A program made the translations under genes and the position numbers. A stretch of DNA of 64,000 nt from SMYC01 sp963578475 (GTDB lineage Bacteria; Acidobacteriota; Vicinamibacteria; Marinacidobacterales; SMYC01), in assembly GCA_963578475.1 (NCBI GenBank), contig CAUZCL010000013.1:1-64000 (forward strand), written 5' to 3'. This document shows, in pieces, positions 8,298-17,401 of the stretch; the stretch's first letter is position 1, and every line of letters begins with the position of its first letter. The notes under the pieces were generated by a model, which saw only the letters and a program-made list of their open reading frames with translations, did no database searches and was not told the DNA's origin.

Positions 8298-9098
8298 TTA
8301 GTCTTGATCTTTGCGGTAGGCGACGGCGTGGCGTTTGATGGCGGCTTGTACGTCTTTTTCTAAGTGCGGCGGGTGGGCGACGAGGCCGCTCAGCAGCGGG
8401 TCACGTTGGTTGAACTGGCGAGGTGTGCCGTTTGACTCGTAGACCTGGCCGCCGGCGGCGAGGATGAGAGCGGCTCCCGCGGCCACGTCCCACTCATTTT
8501 TCGGGACGAGGGTCCACGTTGCGTCGGCGCGCCCGGCCGCCACGAGCGCGAGCTTGTAAGCGACGGAGCCCATAGGTTTCACTTCGAAATCGGCGTCCTC
8601 GAGGATGTTCCACTCGCCGCGCTTCGATTCGCTGCGGCTTCCGAGCACGACTCCGCCTTTGAGTGCCTTGCGGGTGCTCATCGCCGCGGGCTCGCCGTTT
8701 CTCGTCACACCGATGTCACGGCCCCCGACGATTTTCTCGCCGGATTGCGGGTTCAAGATACCGCCCGCAATGGGGTCACCGTTCTCGATATAGCCGATGG
8801 ACACGCACCATTCGGGGATCCCGAGGACGAACTCCTTCGTGCCGTCGAGCGGGTCGACGACCCACACACGCTCGGAGTCCAAGCGGACCAGGTCGTCGGT
8901 CGTTTCCTCCGAGAGCCAGCCCTCGCCGTCGCGCGGCAGAAGCTCGTGAAGCACGTCGTTAACGGCGTTGTCCGCTGCCGTGACCGGGTCGCCGCCAGCT
9001 TTTTTTTTCGCCTCGACTTCGCCAGGTGTAAAGGCCGACAGCACTTTCTCCGCGGCCGCTAGAGCTTCGTAGATGCGCTCGATAGGTGTCGTGCTCAA
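8298..9098 (-). CDS. cysQ: 3'(2'),5'-bisphosphate nucleotidase (PAP phosphatase)
   Basis: Inositol-monophosphatase-fold enzyme that clears 3'-phosphoadenosine 5'-phosphate, the by-product of sulfotransferases. Motifs in order: GDPVTAADNAVN, the metal ligand Glu in WLSEETTDD, WVVDPLDGTKEF and NEWDVAAGAALILAAGG. The open frame extends to 9341, but that part lies inside the upstream gene and does not resemble the family; a TTG start at 9098, 5 bases from the sat-cysC stop, gives a 266-residue protein of normal length. It is directly downstream of the sulfate-activation gene in one operon, which matches its role in PAPS turnover. Confidence 0.88.
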   Translation of the reverse strand: MSTTPIERIYEALAAAEKVLSAFTPGEVEAKKKAGGDPVTAADNAVNDVLHELLPRDGEGWLSEETTDDLVRLDSERVWVVDPLDGTKEFVLGIPEWCVSIGYIENGDPIAGGILNPQSGEKIVGGRDIGVTRNGEPAAMSTRKALKGGVVLGSRSESKRGEWNILEDADFEVKPMGSVAYKLALVAAGRADATWTLVPKNEWDVAAGAALILAAGGQVYESNGTPRQFNQRDPLLSGLVAHPPHLEKDVQAAIKRHAVAYRKDQD

Positions 9099-9102
9099 AT
9101 GC

Positions 9103-10821
9103 CTAGGCCCCGATGAACCCGAGGCTCTCAAGATGCAAGAATATCTCTTGCGCGGCCTCTTCGGGGCTAATATCGGTGGTGTCGATCGTGATGGCGGCGT
9201 TCTCAGGGACTTCATAAGGATCCGAGATGCCGGTGAACTCTTTGATGATGCCCTGGCGCGCCTTCGCGTACATGCCTTTTCGATCGCGTTTCTCACAGAC
9301 CTCGAGGGGCGTCGACATGTGAACGAGAACATAGCCGCCATACGGTGCGATCATCGCTTCGACTTCCGTGCGCACCGAATCGTAAGGTGCTATGGGTGCG
9401 CAAATCGCGATGCCTTTGTTCTTCGTGATCTCGGAAGCGACATAGCCGATACGGCGGATGTTGATATCGCGATGCTCTTTCGAGAAGCCGAGCTCCGAGG
9501 ACAGATTCTTGCGTACGATATCGCCGTCGAGAAGCGTGACCGGCCGTCCGCCCATTTCGAGAAGCTTCACGAGCAGCACGTTCGCGACGGTGGATTTTCC
9601 CGAGCCCGAGAGGCCCGTGAAGAACACGGTGAGACCTTGCTGCTTCCGGGGAGGATGGGTGCGTCTGAGTTCCGTGGCTACGTCCGGAAACGTGAACCAT
9701 TCCGGCAAGTCCTTCCCCGTCGCGAGGCGCTCCCGCAGCTCCGTTCCAGAGATGCTGGAAACGCGAGCGCCTTCGGGCACTTCGTCCTGCGGCATGTACG
9801 TGTCTTTGTCCTCGAGATAGACCATCATCTTGAACGGCACCATCGCGACCCCGAGCTCTTCTTCGTGCTTTTCCAGAAGCTCCTGCGCGTCGTAGGGGCC
9901 GTAAAAAGGCTTGCCGCTCGAATCGCTTCCTGGTCCGGCGTGGTCCCGGCCGACGATGAGATGCGTGCATCCATAATTCTTCCGGATGATGGCGTGCCAG
10001 ACCGCTTCGCGCGGGCCGCCCATGCGCATCGCCAGGGGGAGTAGCGAAAGGTGGGCGGTATTGCTCGGATAGTGCGCCGAGATCGCCTGGTAGCAGCGCA
10101 CGCGCGTGTAGTGGTCGAGATCGCCGGGCTTGGTCATGCCCACGACGGGGTGGATCAGCAAGTTCGCCTCGACCTCTTTCGCCGCTCTGACGGTGAGCTC
10201 GTGATGGGCGCGGTGCATGGGGTTTCTCGTTTGAAAGGCGATGACCTTCCTCCAACCGAGGTGCGTGAACTCTTCGCGCAGCCGTTTGGGCGTTGCGCGA
10301 ATCGCGCGAAAGTCGTAGTGGCTCGGAAGCTGTAGGCCTTCGAGGCGCCCGCCAACGTAGCACGGGTTGGCTTGGTCGAGCGTGTAAGCGACCGTGGGAT
10401 GGTCGCGATTCGTCGTTCCGAATACCGCCTCGACTTCTTTTTCGCGGTCCGGCTGCCAGACGTCTTCGATGTGAAGCACGGCCAGCATCACGCCTTCGGG
10501 ATCGCGAAGCGCGAGCTTGGACCCCGAAGAGAGCTCTTTCGCGAGAGCTTCGGGCAGGTCCAGGGTGATGGGTATGGGCCAGAGGATGCCCCTCGCGAGC
10601 CGCATGTCGGAGCACACGCCGTCATAGTCGGCGCGGCCGAGAAAACCGTTCAGCGGCGAGAAGCCGCCATTGAGCAGAAGCTCGAGGTCACAAAGCTGGC
10701 GGGGCGTGAGATCCCAGGATGACCAGTCCCGAGATTCCGTTTTGATTTCTTCCTGTCGCTCTGGCGTGGCGATGAGGTCCACGAGACTCCCGCCATGGGG
10801 CTCGATCAAATTTGTGGACAT
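9103..10821 (-). CDS. Bifunctional sulfate adenylyltransferase / APS kinase
   Basis: A 572-residue fusion that makes PAPS from sulfate and two ATP. Residues about 1-385 are ATP sulfurylase: LLNGGFSPLNGFLGRADY, FQTRNPMHRAHHEL (the H-x-x-H motif of the active site) and IVGRDHAGPG. Residues about 395-572 are APS kinase: P-loop GLSGSGKST, LDGDIVRKNLSSELGFS and NIRRIGYVA. This is the sat-cysC order. No sulfite-forming reductase is nearby, and cysQ and a sulfotransferase are, so the pathway here is for sulfation rather than for cysteine synthesis. PilZ is 24 bases upstream on the same strand and may share its transcript. Confidence 0.93.
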   Translation of the reverse strand: MSTNLIEPHGGSLVDLIATPERQEEIKTESRDWSSWDLTPRQLCDLELLLNGGFSPLNGFLGRADYDGVCSDMRLARGILWPIPITLDLPEALAKELSSGSKLALRDPEGVMLAVLHIEDVWQPDREKEVEAVFGTTNRDHPTVAYTLDQANPCYVGGRLEGLQLPSHYDFRAIRATPKRLREEFTHLGWRKVIAFQTRNPMHRAHHELTVRAAKEVEANLLIHPVVGMTKPGDLDHYTRVRCYQAISAHYPSNTAHLSLLPLAMRMGGPREAVWHAIIRKNYGCTHLIVGRDHAGPGSDSSGKPFYGPYDAQELLEKHEEELGVAMVPFKMMVYLEDKDTYMPQDEVPEGARVSSISGTELRERLATGKDLPEWFTFPDVATELRRTHPPRKQQGLTVFFTGLSGSGKSTVANVLLVKLLEMGGRPVTLLDGDIVRKNLSSELGFSKEHRDINIRRIGYVASEITKNKGIAICAPIAPYDSVRTEVEAMIAPYGGYVLVHMSTPLEVCEKRDRKGMYAKARQGIIKEFTGISDPYEVPENAAITIDTTDISPEEAAQEIFLHLESLGFIGA

Positions 10822-10845
10822 TCTTTCTCCTTGAAGTTTCGGACC

Positions 10846-11187
10846 CTAGGCCTCGAAATCTACATCCGCGGCGAGCTCCGCGAAACGTTCCAAACAAAGG
10901 GCCACCCTTCTCTTCCTATCGGGGGAGAACTCAAGAAAAGAAAGTCCGACACCCTTTTGGGGCTCGGCCCCTTTCGACCGCTGCCAGGCCACTTTGACCT
11001 GGGCTCTGCACTGCCCGAGCTCCCACGGGAGCTCAAAGCGCACGCGGCCCACGGTACCCTCCGCAGGCAACTCGTCCGTGTGGAAGAAGGTACCTCCCCG
11101 GCTCAAATTAGTCAAATAGCCGGAAAGGGTCTCATCGGGAAGAAATAGCTCGGGCCGAGATGGTGAAGGGCCCGTAGCGCGTCTCAA
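10846..11187 (-). CDS. PilZ domain protein
   Basis: A 113-residue protein with a PilZ-type beta barrel: LTNLSRGGTFFHT (matching the N-x-S-x-x-G core), VRFELP, CRAQVKVAWQRSKG and KGVGLSFLEFSP. PilZ domains often bind cyclic-di-GMP; the N-terminal RxxxR motif is not obvious here (RRATGPSPSR is a weak candidate), so binding is uncertain. It starts at a TTG that overlaps the stop of the broken DUF4388 gene upstream (TTGA). The pairing of DUF4388 with PilZ is typical of gliding or surface-signalling loci. A damaged receiver-EAL gene lies just upstream, so this was a c-di-GMP locus. Confidence 0.8.
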   Translation of the reverse strand: MRRATGPSPSRPELFLPDETLSGYLTNLSRGGTFFHTDELPAEGTVGRVRFELPWELGQCRAQVKVAWQRSKGAEPQKGVGLSFLEFSPDRKRRVALCLERFAELAADVDFEA

Positions 11188-11445
11188 CGCGCTTCTTTCC
11201 CCGTTTTCTCGGGCTTTTTGTCATGTTTGGCGGTCGTGACCACGACTTCCTCGCTGAATGGACCCATCGCTTTTTCGAGCACCAGCAGGAGGTCGCTGGT
11301 ATCGAGGGCATCGGCTTCGTAGAACGTCTTGATGTCCTTTGCTCTCAGAACCCTTGACCGAGAGCAGTCCACTCTGCTGGGAATAGGCCACGATTTGGAG
11401 GATGTCCAAAAGTTGAGAGACTTCGAGCCGTCCACTATAGGGCAT
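11184..11445 (-). pseudogene. DUF4388 (PATAN-like) domain protein, frameshifted and internally deleted
   Basis: Two frames together cover the family's ends. From 11445 the frame reads MPYSGRLEVSQLLDILQIV then QQSGLLSVKGSE, the typical DUF4388 opening. It is lost near 11345, and another frame continues with FYEADALDTSDLLLVLEKA and ends KTGKEAR at 11184. The glycine-rich middle is missing, so there is a deletion as well as a frame change. DUF4388 domains occur in regulators of motility and surface behaviour. The remnant overlaps the PilZ start by the TTGA arrangement, which shows the two genes were coupled before the damage. Confidence 0.7.
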
Positions 11446-11520
11446 TCAGTGATTGTCGAGGGGGCCGGGATCTTGCTCTATGTTACCGGATCCCGCGTAC
11501 GCGCGTAAATTTGGCCGAGA

Positions 11521-12196
11521 CTAAGCGCAGGCATATTGTTCGAGCGCGCTCAAGAGCTTGTCTGCCGGGAGTGGATGACCGAACAGGTAGCCTTGAACTT
11601 CGTCGCAGCGATGGTCTCCGAGAAAGGACATCTGGGCTTCGGTCTCGACGCCCTCGGCCACCACGTTCAGCTTCAGCCAGTGGGCCATGACGAGAAGAGC
11701 TTTCGTGGTCGCGGCGTCCTTCGTGTCGCTCGCAACACCCTGCATGAAGGACTTGTCGATCTTGATTGTGTCGAGTGGAAAGTGTTTGAGATAGTCCCAG
11801 GACGGCCAGACGCGAATATTTCTTCGTGCGTTTCAGCACGGCCTCGATGCGGGTCCGCAGCTCGTCCGGCTCCACGGGTTTCAACACATAGTCGTCCGCG
11901 CCGTGCCGGAAACCACGGATCCGGTGCGACATCTTCTCCAAACCAGTAAAGATGATGACAGGAATCCACTCGGTCTTGGGGTTCGTTTTCAGGCGTTCGC
12001 ACGCCTCGAACCCGTCCATCTCAGGCATCTCGAGATCCAGCCAGATGAGATTGGGCGGCTCGGCATCCATGCGTTCGAGCGCAATGCGACCGTTCTTGGC
12101 GGCATCCACGATGAACCCCCAGCTCGAAAGGAAGTGGGTAATCATCGCCCGGTTGTCGGGGTCGTCATCGACGACCAGAATACGGTCTTTTCCCAT
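11521..12196 (-). pseudogene. Response regulator with EAL domain, internally deleted
   Basis: The first 125 codons are a normal receiver: ILVVDDDPDNRAM, phosphorylation Asp in LIWLDLEMPEMDGF, IIFTG and the Lys in YVLKPVEPDEL. Shortly after KRTKKYSR the frame changes to the C-terminal half of an EAL phosphodiesterase domain, visible in another frame as DTIKIDKSFMQG, LNVVAEGVETEAQM and CDEVQGYLFGHPLPA, ending at 11521. The first half of the EAL domain, with the ExL motif and several metal ligands, is deleted near 11810. The receiver may still be translated (237-codon open frame to 11483) but c-di-GMP hydrolysis is lost. Confidence 0.8.
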
Positions 12197-12347
12197 GTAT
12201 GGACTGCGGATGAGCGGTTTGCCCTTAATTGTAGCAACTTGGTGCGAAAAAGGGCATTCACGTGCCGTAAAGGTCTGACCAGAGACGCCTTATAGACGCC
12301 ACTCGAGGCTACTTGAGGTAGGATGCCCTAAGCCCGAGGTTTTCTAG

Positions 12348-13781
12348 ATGGCCTTCATCGTTCTCGTTACGTCCATTGTTTTCATCATCTTGACCATCGT
12401 CGTGCTCGATCTCCATCCTTTCTTGGCTCTCGTGCTCGCTTCCGTGCTCGTCGGCATTGTCTCCCCGCGTCCCTTGATGGAGGCAGAGCTCGAGCGCGCC
12501 GAGCGCCGCCACCCTGACCTTGCGCCGGAAGCGCTAGAGGGTGTGCGTTCCGAGATTCTCGCCGGCAAAGACTTGCCCCAACCCGTCTTGGCTCTCGTGC
12601 TCACCGCGGAAGGATTCGGCGCGACGGCGGCGAGCATCGGGATCGTCATCGTCCTCGCCGCCGTGATCGGGCAGTGCCTTATTGGAAGCGGGGCAGCCGA
12701 TCGCATCGTTTTCGCGATGCTCGCTCTTTTTGGCGAGCGCCGCGCGGGAGCAGCGCTCATGGGCAGCGGCTACGTCCTGTCGATTCCGGTCTTCTTCGAT
12801 ACCGTGTTCCTTTTGCTCGTGCCGCTTGCGCGCTCGCTCAGGCGGCGCACCGGCGGGCACTACGTTCTCTACGTGATGGCGATGAGCGCGGGTGCGTTCA
12901 TCACACACTCGCTCGTGCCGCCCACACCCGGCCCGCTCGTGATGGCCGAAACGCTCGGCCTCGATTTGGGAACGGCCATCATCGGCGGCCTCCTCTTGAG
13001 CATTCCCCCCGCGGTGGTTGTGCTGTTCGTCTCCCATCGTGTCGACAAAACGTTGACGACCAATATTATTGACACGGAGGTCCCTGAACGAGCGCGTGAG
13101 GAATCGGCTCTGCCGGGGCTTTGGGTGTCGGTGTTGCCCGTTCTGCTGCCCGTTCTGTTGATCTCCGGTCATAGCATCGTGGGCCTATTCGGGGGGAGCG
13201 AGCTCTTGGTTTGGACCGCGTTTTTCGGCAACAAGAACTTCGCACTTCTTGCGGCTGCTCTCATCGCCGCATGGGTGCTCAAGCGGCAAAGAGACCTGAC
13301 GTTTCGAGAGCTCAGCGAATCGCTCGAGCCAGCGATCGTGAGCGCGGGCGTCATCATTCTTATTACGAGCGCCGGGGGTGCTTTCGGCGGCATGTTGTCG
13401 CGCATCGGCATCGAGACGATTCTGCGTGAGTGGTCCGTCGGGGGTAGCGGCGCCACGTATTTGTGGCTCGCCTTCGCGGTCGCCTCGGTGATGAAGATCG
13501 CTCAAGGCTCGGGAACAGTTTCCATGATCACGACGGCAGCTTTGATGACGGCGGTGTTGCCGGAGAGCTTGCCGTATCACCCCATCTACGTCTATGCCGC
13601 TATCGGATTCGGCTCTGGCATCGTTTCGTGGATGAACGATAGCGGGTTCTGGGTCGTTTGCAAGATGAGTGGTTTCACGGAGACGGAGACATTGCGCACT
13701 TGGTCTCTGGCGCTCGTCGTGGTCGGGGTGACCGGACTTTTGGAAGTGCTCGTGCTGAGCACCATTCTTCCACTGGTCTAA
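12348..13781 (+). CDS. GntP-family permease
   Basis: A 477-residue integral membrane protein with about 12 hydrophobic segments, the size and layout of the gluconate:H+ symporter family. Family-like stretches are LIGSGAADRIVFAMLALFGERRAGAAL, SIPVFFDTVFLLLVPLAR and HSLVPPTPGPLVMAETLGLDLG, and near the end SGTVSMITTAALM and IGFGSGIVSWMNDSGFW. It should import gluconate or a related sugar acid or hydroxyacid. GAGG lies 8 bases before the ATG. No gluconate kinase is adjacent; the next gene is an exported propeller protein 74 bases on, with its own promoter. Confidence 0.88.
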   Translation: MAFIVLVTSIVFIILTIVVLDLHPFLALVLASVLVGIVSPRPLMEAELERAERRHPDLAPEALEGVRSEILAGKDLPQPVLALVLTAEGFGATAASIGIVIVLAAVIGQCLIGSGAADRIVFAMLALFGERRAGAALMGSGYVLSIPVFFDTVFLLLVPLARSLRRRTGGHYVLYVMAMSAGAFITHSLVPPTPGPLVMAETLGLDLGTAIIGGLLLSIPPAVVVLFVSHRVDKTLTTNIIDTEVPERAREESALPGLWVSVLPVLLPVLLISGHSIVGLFGGSELLVWTAFFGNKNFALLAAALIAAWVLKRQRDLTFRELSESLEPAIVSAGVIILITSAGGAFGGMLSRIGIETILREWSVGGSGATYLWLAFAVASVMKIAQGSGTVSMITTAALMTAVLPESLPYHPIYVYAAIGFGSGIVSWMNDSGFWVVCKMSGFTETETLRTWSLALVVVGVTGLLEVLVLSTILPLV

Positions 13782-13791
13782 GAGGCCGCGC

Positions 13792-13820
13792 TTGTCATAT
13801 GCCTTCACGCTAGATACTAT
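13792..13820 (+). promoter_or_regulatory. Sigma-70-type promoter for the BNR propeller gene
   Basis: TTGTCA (13792-13797) and TACTAT (13815-13820) are separated by exactly 17 bases, 36 bases before the ATG at 13856. AGGAG follows 7 bases before the start codon. It lies just after the permease stop codon. Confidence 0.6.
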
Positions 13821-13855
13821 CCTTCGCGGCGAGGGGTTTCGTTAGGAGTCATGTC

Positions 13856-16800
13856 ATGAAGAAAATCGCGATGGCTTTGGCTGTCTTGGGGTTGGTTTCG
13901 GCCGCGATGGCCGAGGATCCCTCCACATTGTTCTCAGGCCTTGAGTACCGGATGGTGGGCCCGTCCCGCGGCGGACGTGTCACGGCCGTGGCCGGGCATC
14001 GTGCGCAGCCGTCCACCTTCTATATGGGGACGGTCGGCGGCGGCGTCTGGAAGACCGAGGACAATGGGATCCATTGGCATCCCATCTCCGATGGCTACTT
14101 CGCCACGGGATCGATCGGCGCGATCCGGGTTGCGGACTCGAACCCTAACATTATTTATGTAAGCACTGGCTCGGACGGATTGCGCAGCAACGTCATCATC
14201 GGCAAAGGCGTTTACAAATCCACCGATGCGGGCGAGACGTGGACGCATATGGGGCTCGAGAAGACGGGCAATAGCGGCGCCGTACTCATCCACCCCGAGG
14301 ATTACAACCTCGTCTATGTCGCGGCCATCGGCAACCCGTTCGCCGCCAACCCCGAGCGTGGCGTCTATCGCTCGAAAGACGGCGGCGAGAGCTGGGAGCT
14401 AGTCCTTTACGTCTCCGACGAGACGGGTGCTGTCGACCTGGAATTTGCTCCCGACAACCCGAACGAGATCTATGCCTCCATGTGGCGCGCCGAGCGTAAA
14501 CCGTGGACCATTATCAGCGGTGGGCGCGAAGGCGGCGTGTACAAGACGGATGACGGCGGTGATACGTGGGAGCATTTGACGACCGGCTTGCCGAACGGGC
14601 TTCGCGGCAAATCGGATTTAGCGGTTTCCGCGGCGGATCCCAACCGTGTCTACGTGCTTATCGAGGCGCCGGGAAAAGAAGGCGGCGTCTACCGCTCCGA
14701 TAACCGTGGCGTCGGCTGGCGTCAGGTTTCGGACTTCCAGCCCATTCGGAATCGGCCGTTTTACTACTGCAACCTCGAAGCGCATCCAAAGAATGCGGAC
14801 ATCCTGTGGGGAATGGCAGAGGGCTACTACAAGTCCGAGGACGCGGGCGCCACGTGGACCCGTCACCAGACGCCTCACGGCGACAACCACGATATGTGGA
14901 TCAACCCAGACAACCCGGATATTTTCGTCCAATCGAATGATGGTGGAGCGAACGTTACGCTCGACGGTGGCAAGACGTGGTCGGACCAGCACAACCAGCC
15001 CACGGCGGAGCTCTATCAAGTCGATATCAGCGACGAGTTTCCCTACCGCCTCTATGCCGGTCAGCAGGACAACTCGACGATTTCGGTTCCGAGCCTACCG
15101 CCGAGGAGCATGCCCGGCGGCCACACGGCGCTTTGGGAAGCGCAAGGAGGCTGCGAGACCGGCCCCGCCGTGCCGAAACCGGGAGACCCGGCCATCGTCT
15201 ACGCGGATTGCAAAGGCCGATTTGGTGTCTTCAATCGCCGCACGGGTCAGGAGCAACATTATTATGTAGGCTTCTGGAACATCTACGGGCACAACCCGAA
15301 AGACCTTCAGTATCGGTTTCAGCGGGTGGCGCCTATCCATGTGTCGCCGCACAACCCGGATCGCGTGTACCACACGTCGCAATACGTCCACGTGACCGAG
15401 GATGGCGGGCGCGTTTGGCAGACCATTTCTCCGGATCTCACCGCGTTCACATCGGAGACCCAAGTCGTTTCCGGCGATCCCATCACGATCGACGTCACCG
15501 GCGAGGAGCACTTCGCGGTCATTTATGAGATTCAAGAATCCCCGCACGAGAAAGGCGTCATTTGGGTTGGCGCCAACGATGGACCGATCCATCTCACCCG
15601 AGACAACGGCAAGAACTGGAAGAACGTCACGCCTCCAGGGATCGGACCGTACGGACGCGTACAAAATATCGAGGTGTCCCCGCACATGCCGTCGAAAGCC
15701 TACGCGGCGATCCTTCGTTACCAAGTGGGCGATTTCGAGCCTCACGTTTACAAGACGGAGAATTACGGTGAGAGTTGGACGCGCATCACGACAGGGACGA
15801 ACGGCATTCCGAACGACCATCCCGTCCGTGTCGTGCGCGAGGATCCCGACCGCGCCGGGCTTCTCTATGCCGGCACCGAGTTCGGGATGTTCATCTCTTT
15901 CGACGACGGCGAGAGCTGGCAGACGTTTCAGTTCAACTTGCCGGTCACGCCGGTAACGGACTTGAAAATCGTCGACAAAGACCTTGTGATGTCCACGATG
16001 GGACGAAGCTTTTGGATCCTTTACGATTTGACGCCGCTGCACGAGATCGACGAGCGTGTCGCCTCTGCCGACGCGCACCTTTTCGCGGTCAAAGATCCTT
16101 ATCGGCTTCGGATGCCTCGTCGCGGGAATCGCACAGCGATGTCGCCCGACGAGCCTCAATATCCCGAAGCTGGCGCTAACATCGATTACTACCTCGCGAG
16201 CGAACCGACGGGAGAGATCGAGCTCGAGATTCTCGACGGAGAGGGTCAGGTCGTGCGCAGCTTCTCGAGCGACGCGAGCGGTGAGACCAACGTCTTGCCC
16301 GAGGAAGCGAGCATGCGCGAGTGGTGGCTCGAACGTGTGGGCACAGCCAAGCTCGACAAGAGCGCGGGCATGCACCGATTCACGTGGGATCTTCGCCACG
16401 CGGGACCATGGGACGACGATGCTTCGAGCTCCGGACGCCGCGGCCCATTGGCCGCGCCGGGGACCTATCAGGCGCGTCTCAAAGTCGGTGACTGGTCCGA
16501 GACGGTCTCTTTCGAAGCCCTCATGGATCCTCGCATCGTGAAAGAAGGTTACGTCTCACCGGAAGATGTCACCGGCCAGGTGAGCTTGGCGCTGAAGGCA
16601 CGGGATGCACTCAGTCGAGCTCGGCTCGCGGCTTCGCGGCTCGAGAAAGCACTCGAGAGCGCTTCGGAGGGGCAGAAATCCGCTCTCGATCAGATCGACG
16701 AAGAGCTCAACACGGTGTCTCGGCGCTACTCGCAGCCGATGCTCGTGGATCAGATCTCCTATCTGTACCAGAACCTGGATCGCGCCGATCAGCGTGCGGG

Positions 16801-16900
16801 GCGCGATGCTGTCGAGCGCTACGAGAGCCTGGCCTCTCAGCTCGAAGAGCAAATCCGAAAGCTCGACGAGATCTTGGGCGCGACCGAGGAGGATCGTTAG
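13856..16900 (+). CDS. Exported VPS10/sortilin-like BNR-repeat propeller protein
   Basis: A 1014-residue protein with a signal peptide (MKKIAMALAVLGLVSAAMA). The body has many Asp-box/BNR repeats of the form S-x-D-x-G-x-T/S-W, for example KSTDAGETWTHMG, RSKDGGESWELV, KTDDGGDTWEHLT and TEDGGRVWQTISP, indicating a large double beta-propeller as in sortilin/VPS10 or GH74-type proteins. The last 150 residues are helical. Such proteins are often annotated as glycosyl hydrolases, but a catalytic pair cannot be assigned from sequence alone. A paralogue lies at 43250-46447. The double ATG (13851, 13856) is resolved because the first frame hits a stop at once. It is probably periplasmic or extracellular, acting on proteins or glycans. 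Confidence 0.85.
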   Translation: MKKIAMALAVLGLVSAAMAEDPSTLFSGLEYRMVGPSRGGRVTAVAGHRAQPSTFYMGTVGGGVWKTEDNGIHWHPISDGYFATGSIGAIRVADSNPNIIYVSTGSDGLRSNVIIGKGVYKSTDAGETWTHMGLEKTGNSGAVLIHPEDYNLVYVAAIGNPFAANPERGVYRSKDGGESWELVLYVSDETGAVDLEFAPDNPNEIYASMWRAERKPWTIISGGREGGVYKTDDGGDTWEHLTTGLPNGLRGKSDLAVSAADPNRVYVLIEAPGKEGGVYRSDNRGVGWRQVSDFQPIRNRPFYYCNLEAHPKNADILWGMAEGYYKSEDAGATWTRHQTPHGDNHDMWINPDNPDIFVQSNDGGANVTLDGGKTWSDQHNQPTAELYQVDISDEFPYRLYAGQQDNSTISVPSLPPRSMPGGHTALWEAQGGCETGPAVPKPGDPAIVYADCKGRFGVFNRRTGQEQHYYVGFWNIYGHNPKDLQYRFQRVAPIHVSPHNPDRVYHTSQYVHVTEDGGRVWQTISPDLTAFTSETQVVSGDPITIDVTGEEHFAVIYEIQESPHEKGVIWVGANDGPIHLTRDNGKNWKNVTPPGIGPYGRVQNIEVSPHMPSKAYAAILRYQVGDFEPHVYKTENYGESWTRITTGTNGIPNDHPVRVVREDPDRAGLLYAGTEFGMFISFDDGESWQTFQFNLPVTPVTDLKIVDKDLVMSTMGRSFWILYDLTPLHEIDERVASADAHLFAVKDPYRLRMPRRGNRTAMSPDEPQYPEAGANIDYYLASEPTGEIELEILDGEGQVVRSFSSDASGETNVLPEEASMREWWLERVGTAKLDKSAGMHRFTWDLRHAGPWDDDASSSGRRGPLAAPGTYQARLKVGDWSETVSFEALMDPRIVKEGYVSPEDVTGQVSLALKARDALSRARLAASRLEKALESASEGQKSALDQIDEELNTVSRRYSQPMLVDQISYLYQNLDRADQRAGRDAVERYESLASQLEEQIRKLDEILGATEEDR

Positions 16901-17280
16901 CGACGCGGTTCGGCTAGCTCGTCTGGTGGAGCACGTTCCGCTGTCTGGGACGACCTCAAGAAAGCAATTTTCCCTTGGCCACTAGGCAGAAGCTCGGTCA
17001 AGGTCTTCCCCTGAACGAGCTGCATCGTGATGAAAGGGGTTCCTTCCGCTTCCTCGACGGAGAAAACTTGCACGATGTTCGGGTGGTCGAGTGCGGCAAG
17101 GGCCTTGGCTTCGCGCTTGAACCGGGCTCGCCGTTGTTCGGACTCAGCCATCTCGGGTGGGAGGACCTTGAGAGCGACTTTTCTATCGAGCTTCGTGTCC
17201 TCGGCCAGATAGACGTCGCCCATTCCACCTGAGCCGATCTTCTCCAGGATCTTGTAGTGGGCGAGCGTGGTACCAATCAT
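16897..17280 (-). pseudogene. Serine/threonine kinase, N-terminal fragment
   Basis: Begins like the acidobacterial Pkn kinases: MIGTTLAHYKILEKIGSGG with glycine loop GSGGMGDVY, catalytic Lys in VALKVLP, and HPNIVQVFSVEE, up to the hinge TMQLVQGKTLTELLP. Homology stops after about 100 residues; the catalytic HRD and DFG parts and any C-terminal sensor are missing. The frame then runs on to a stop that overlaps the end of the BNR gene. Intact relatives have 500-900 residues. It lies head to head with another kinase fragment at 17402, the two sharing a 120-base gap. Confidence 0.85.
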
Positions 17281-17312
17281 GGCCTTTCGTTCTATTCCGA
17301 TGACAGCGCGCG

Positions 17313-17341
17313 ATCCTACGCCAGTTCGAAGGTTCGTTCAA
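17313..17341 (-). promoter_or_regulatory. Candidate promoter of the truncated kinase
   Basis: Read on the minus strand, TTGAAC (17336-17341) and TAGGAT (17313-17318) are 17 bases apart and lie 33 bases before the ATG at 17280. Both hexamers are near consensus, so the remnant may still be transcribed. Confidence 0.4.
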
Positions 17342-17401
17342 TGAGGCTAGCCGCGGTCTGACATGGCTCAACTCGTTTTTGTTAAAGTAGCGTCGCTGGA
17401 G

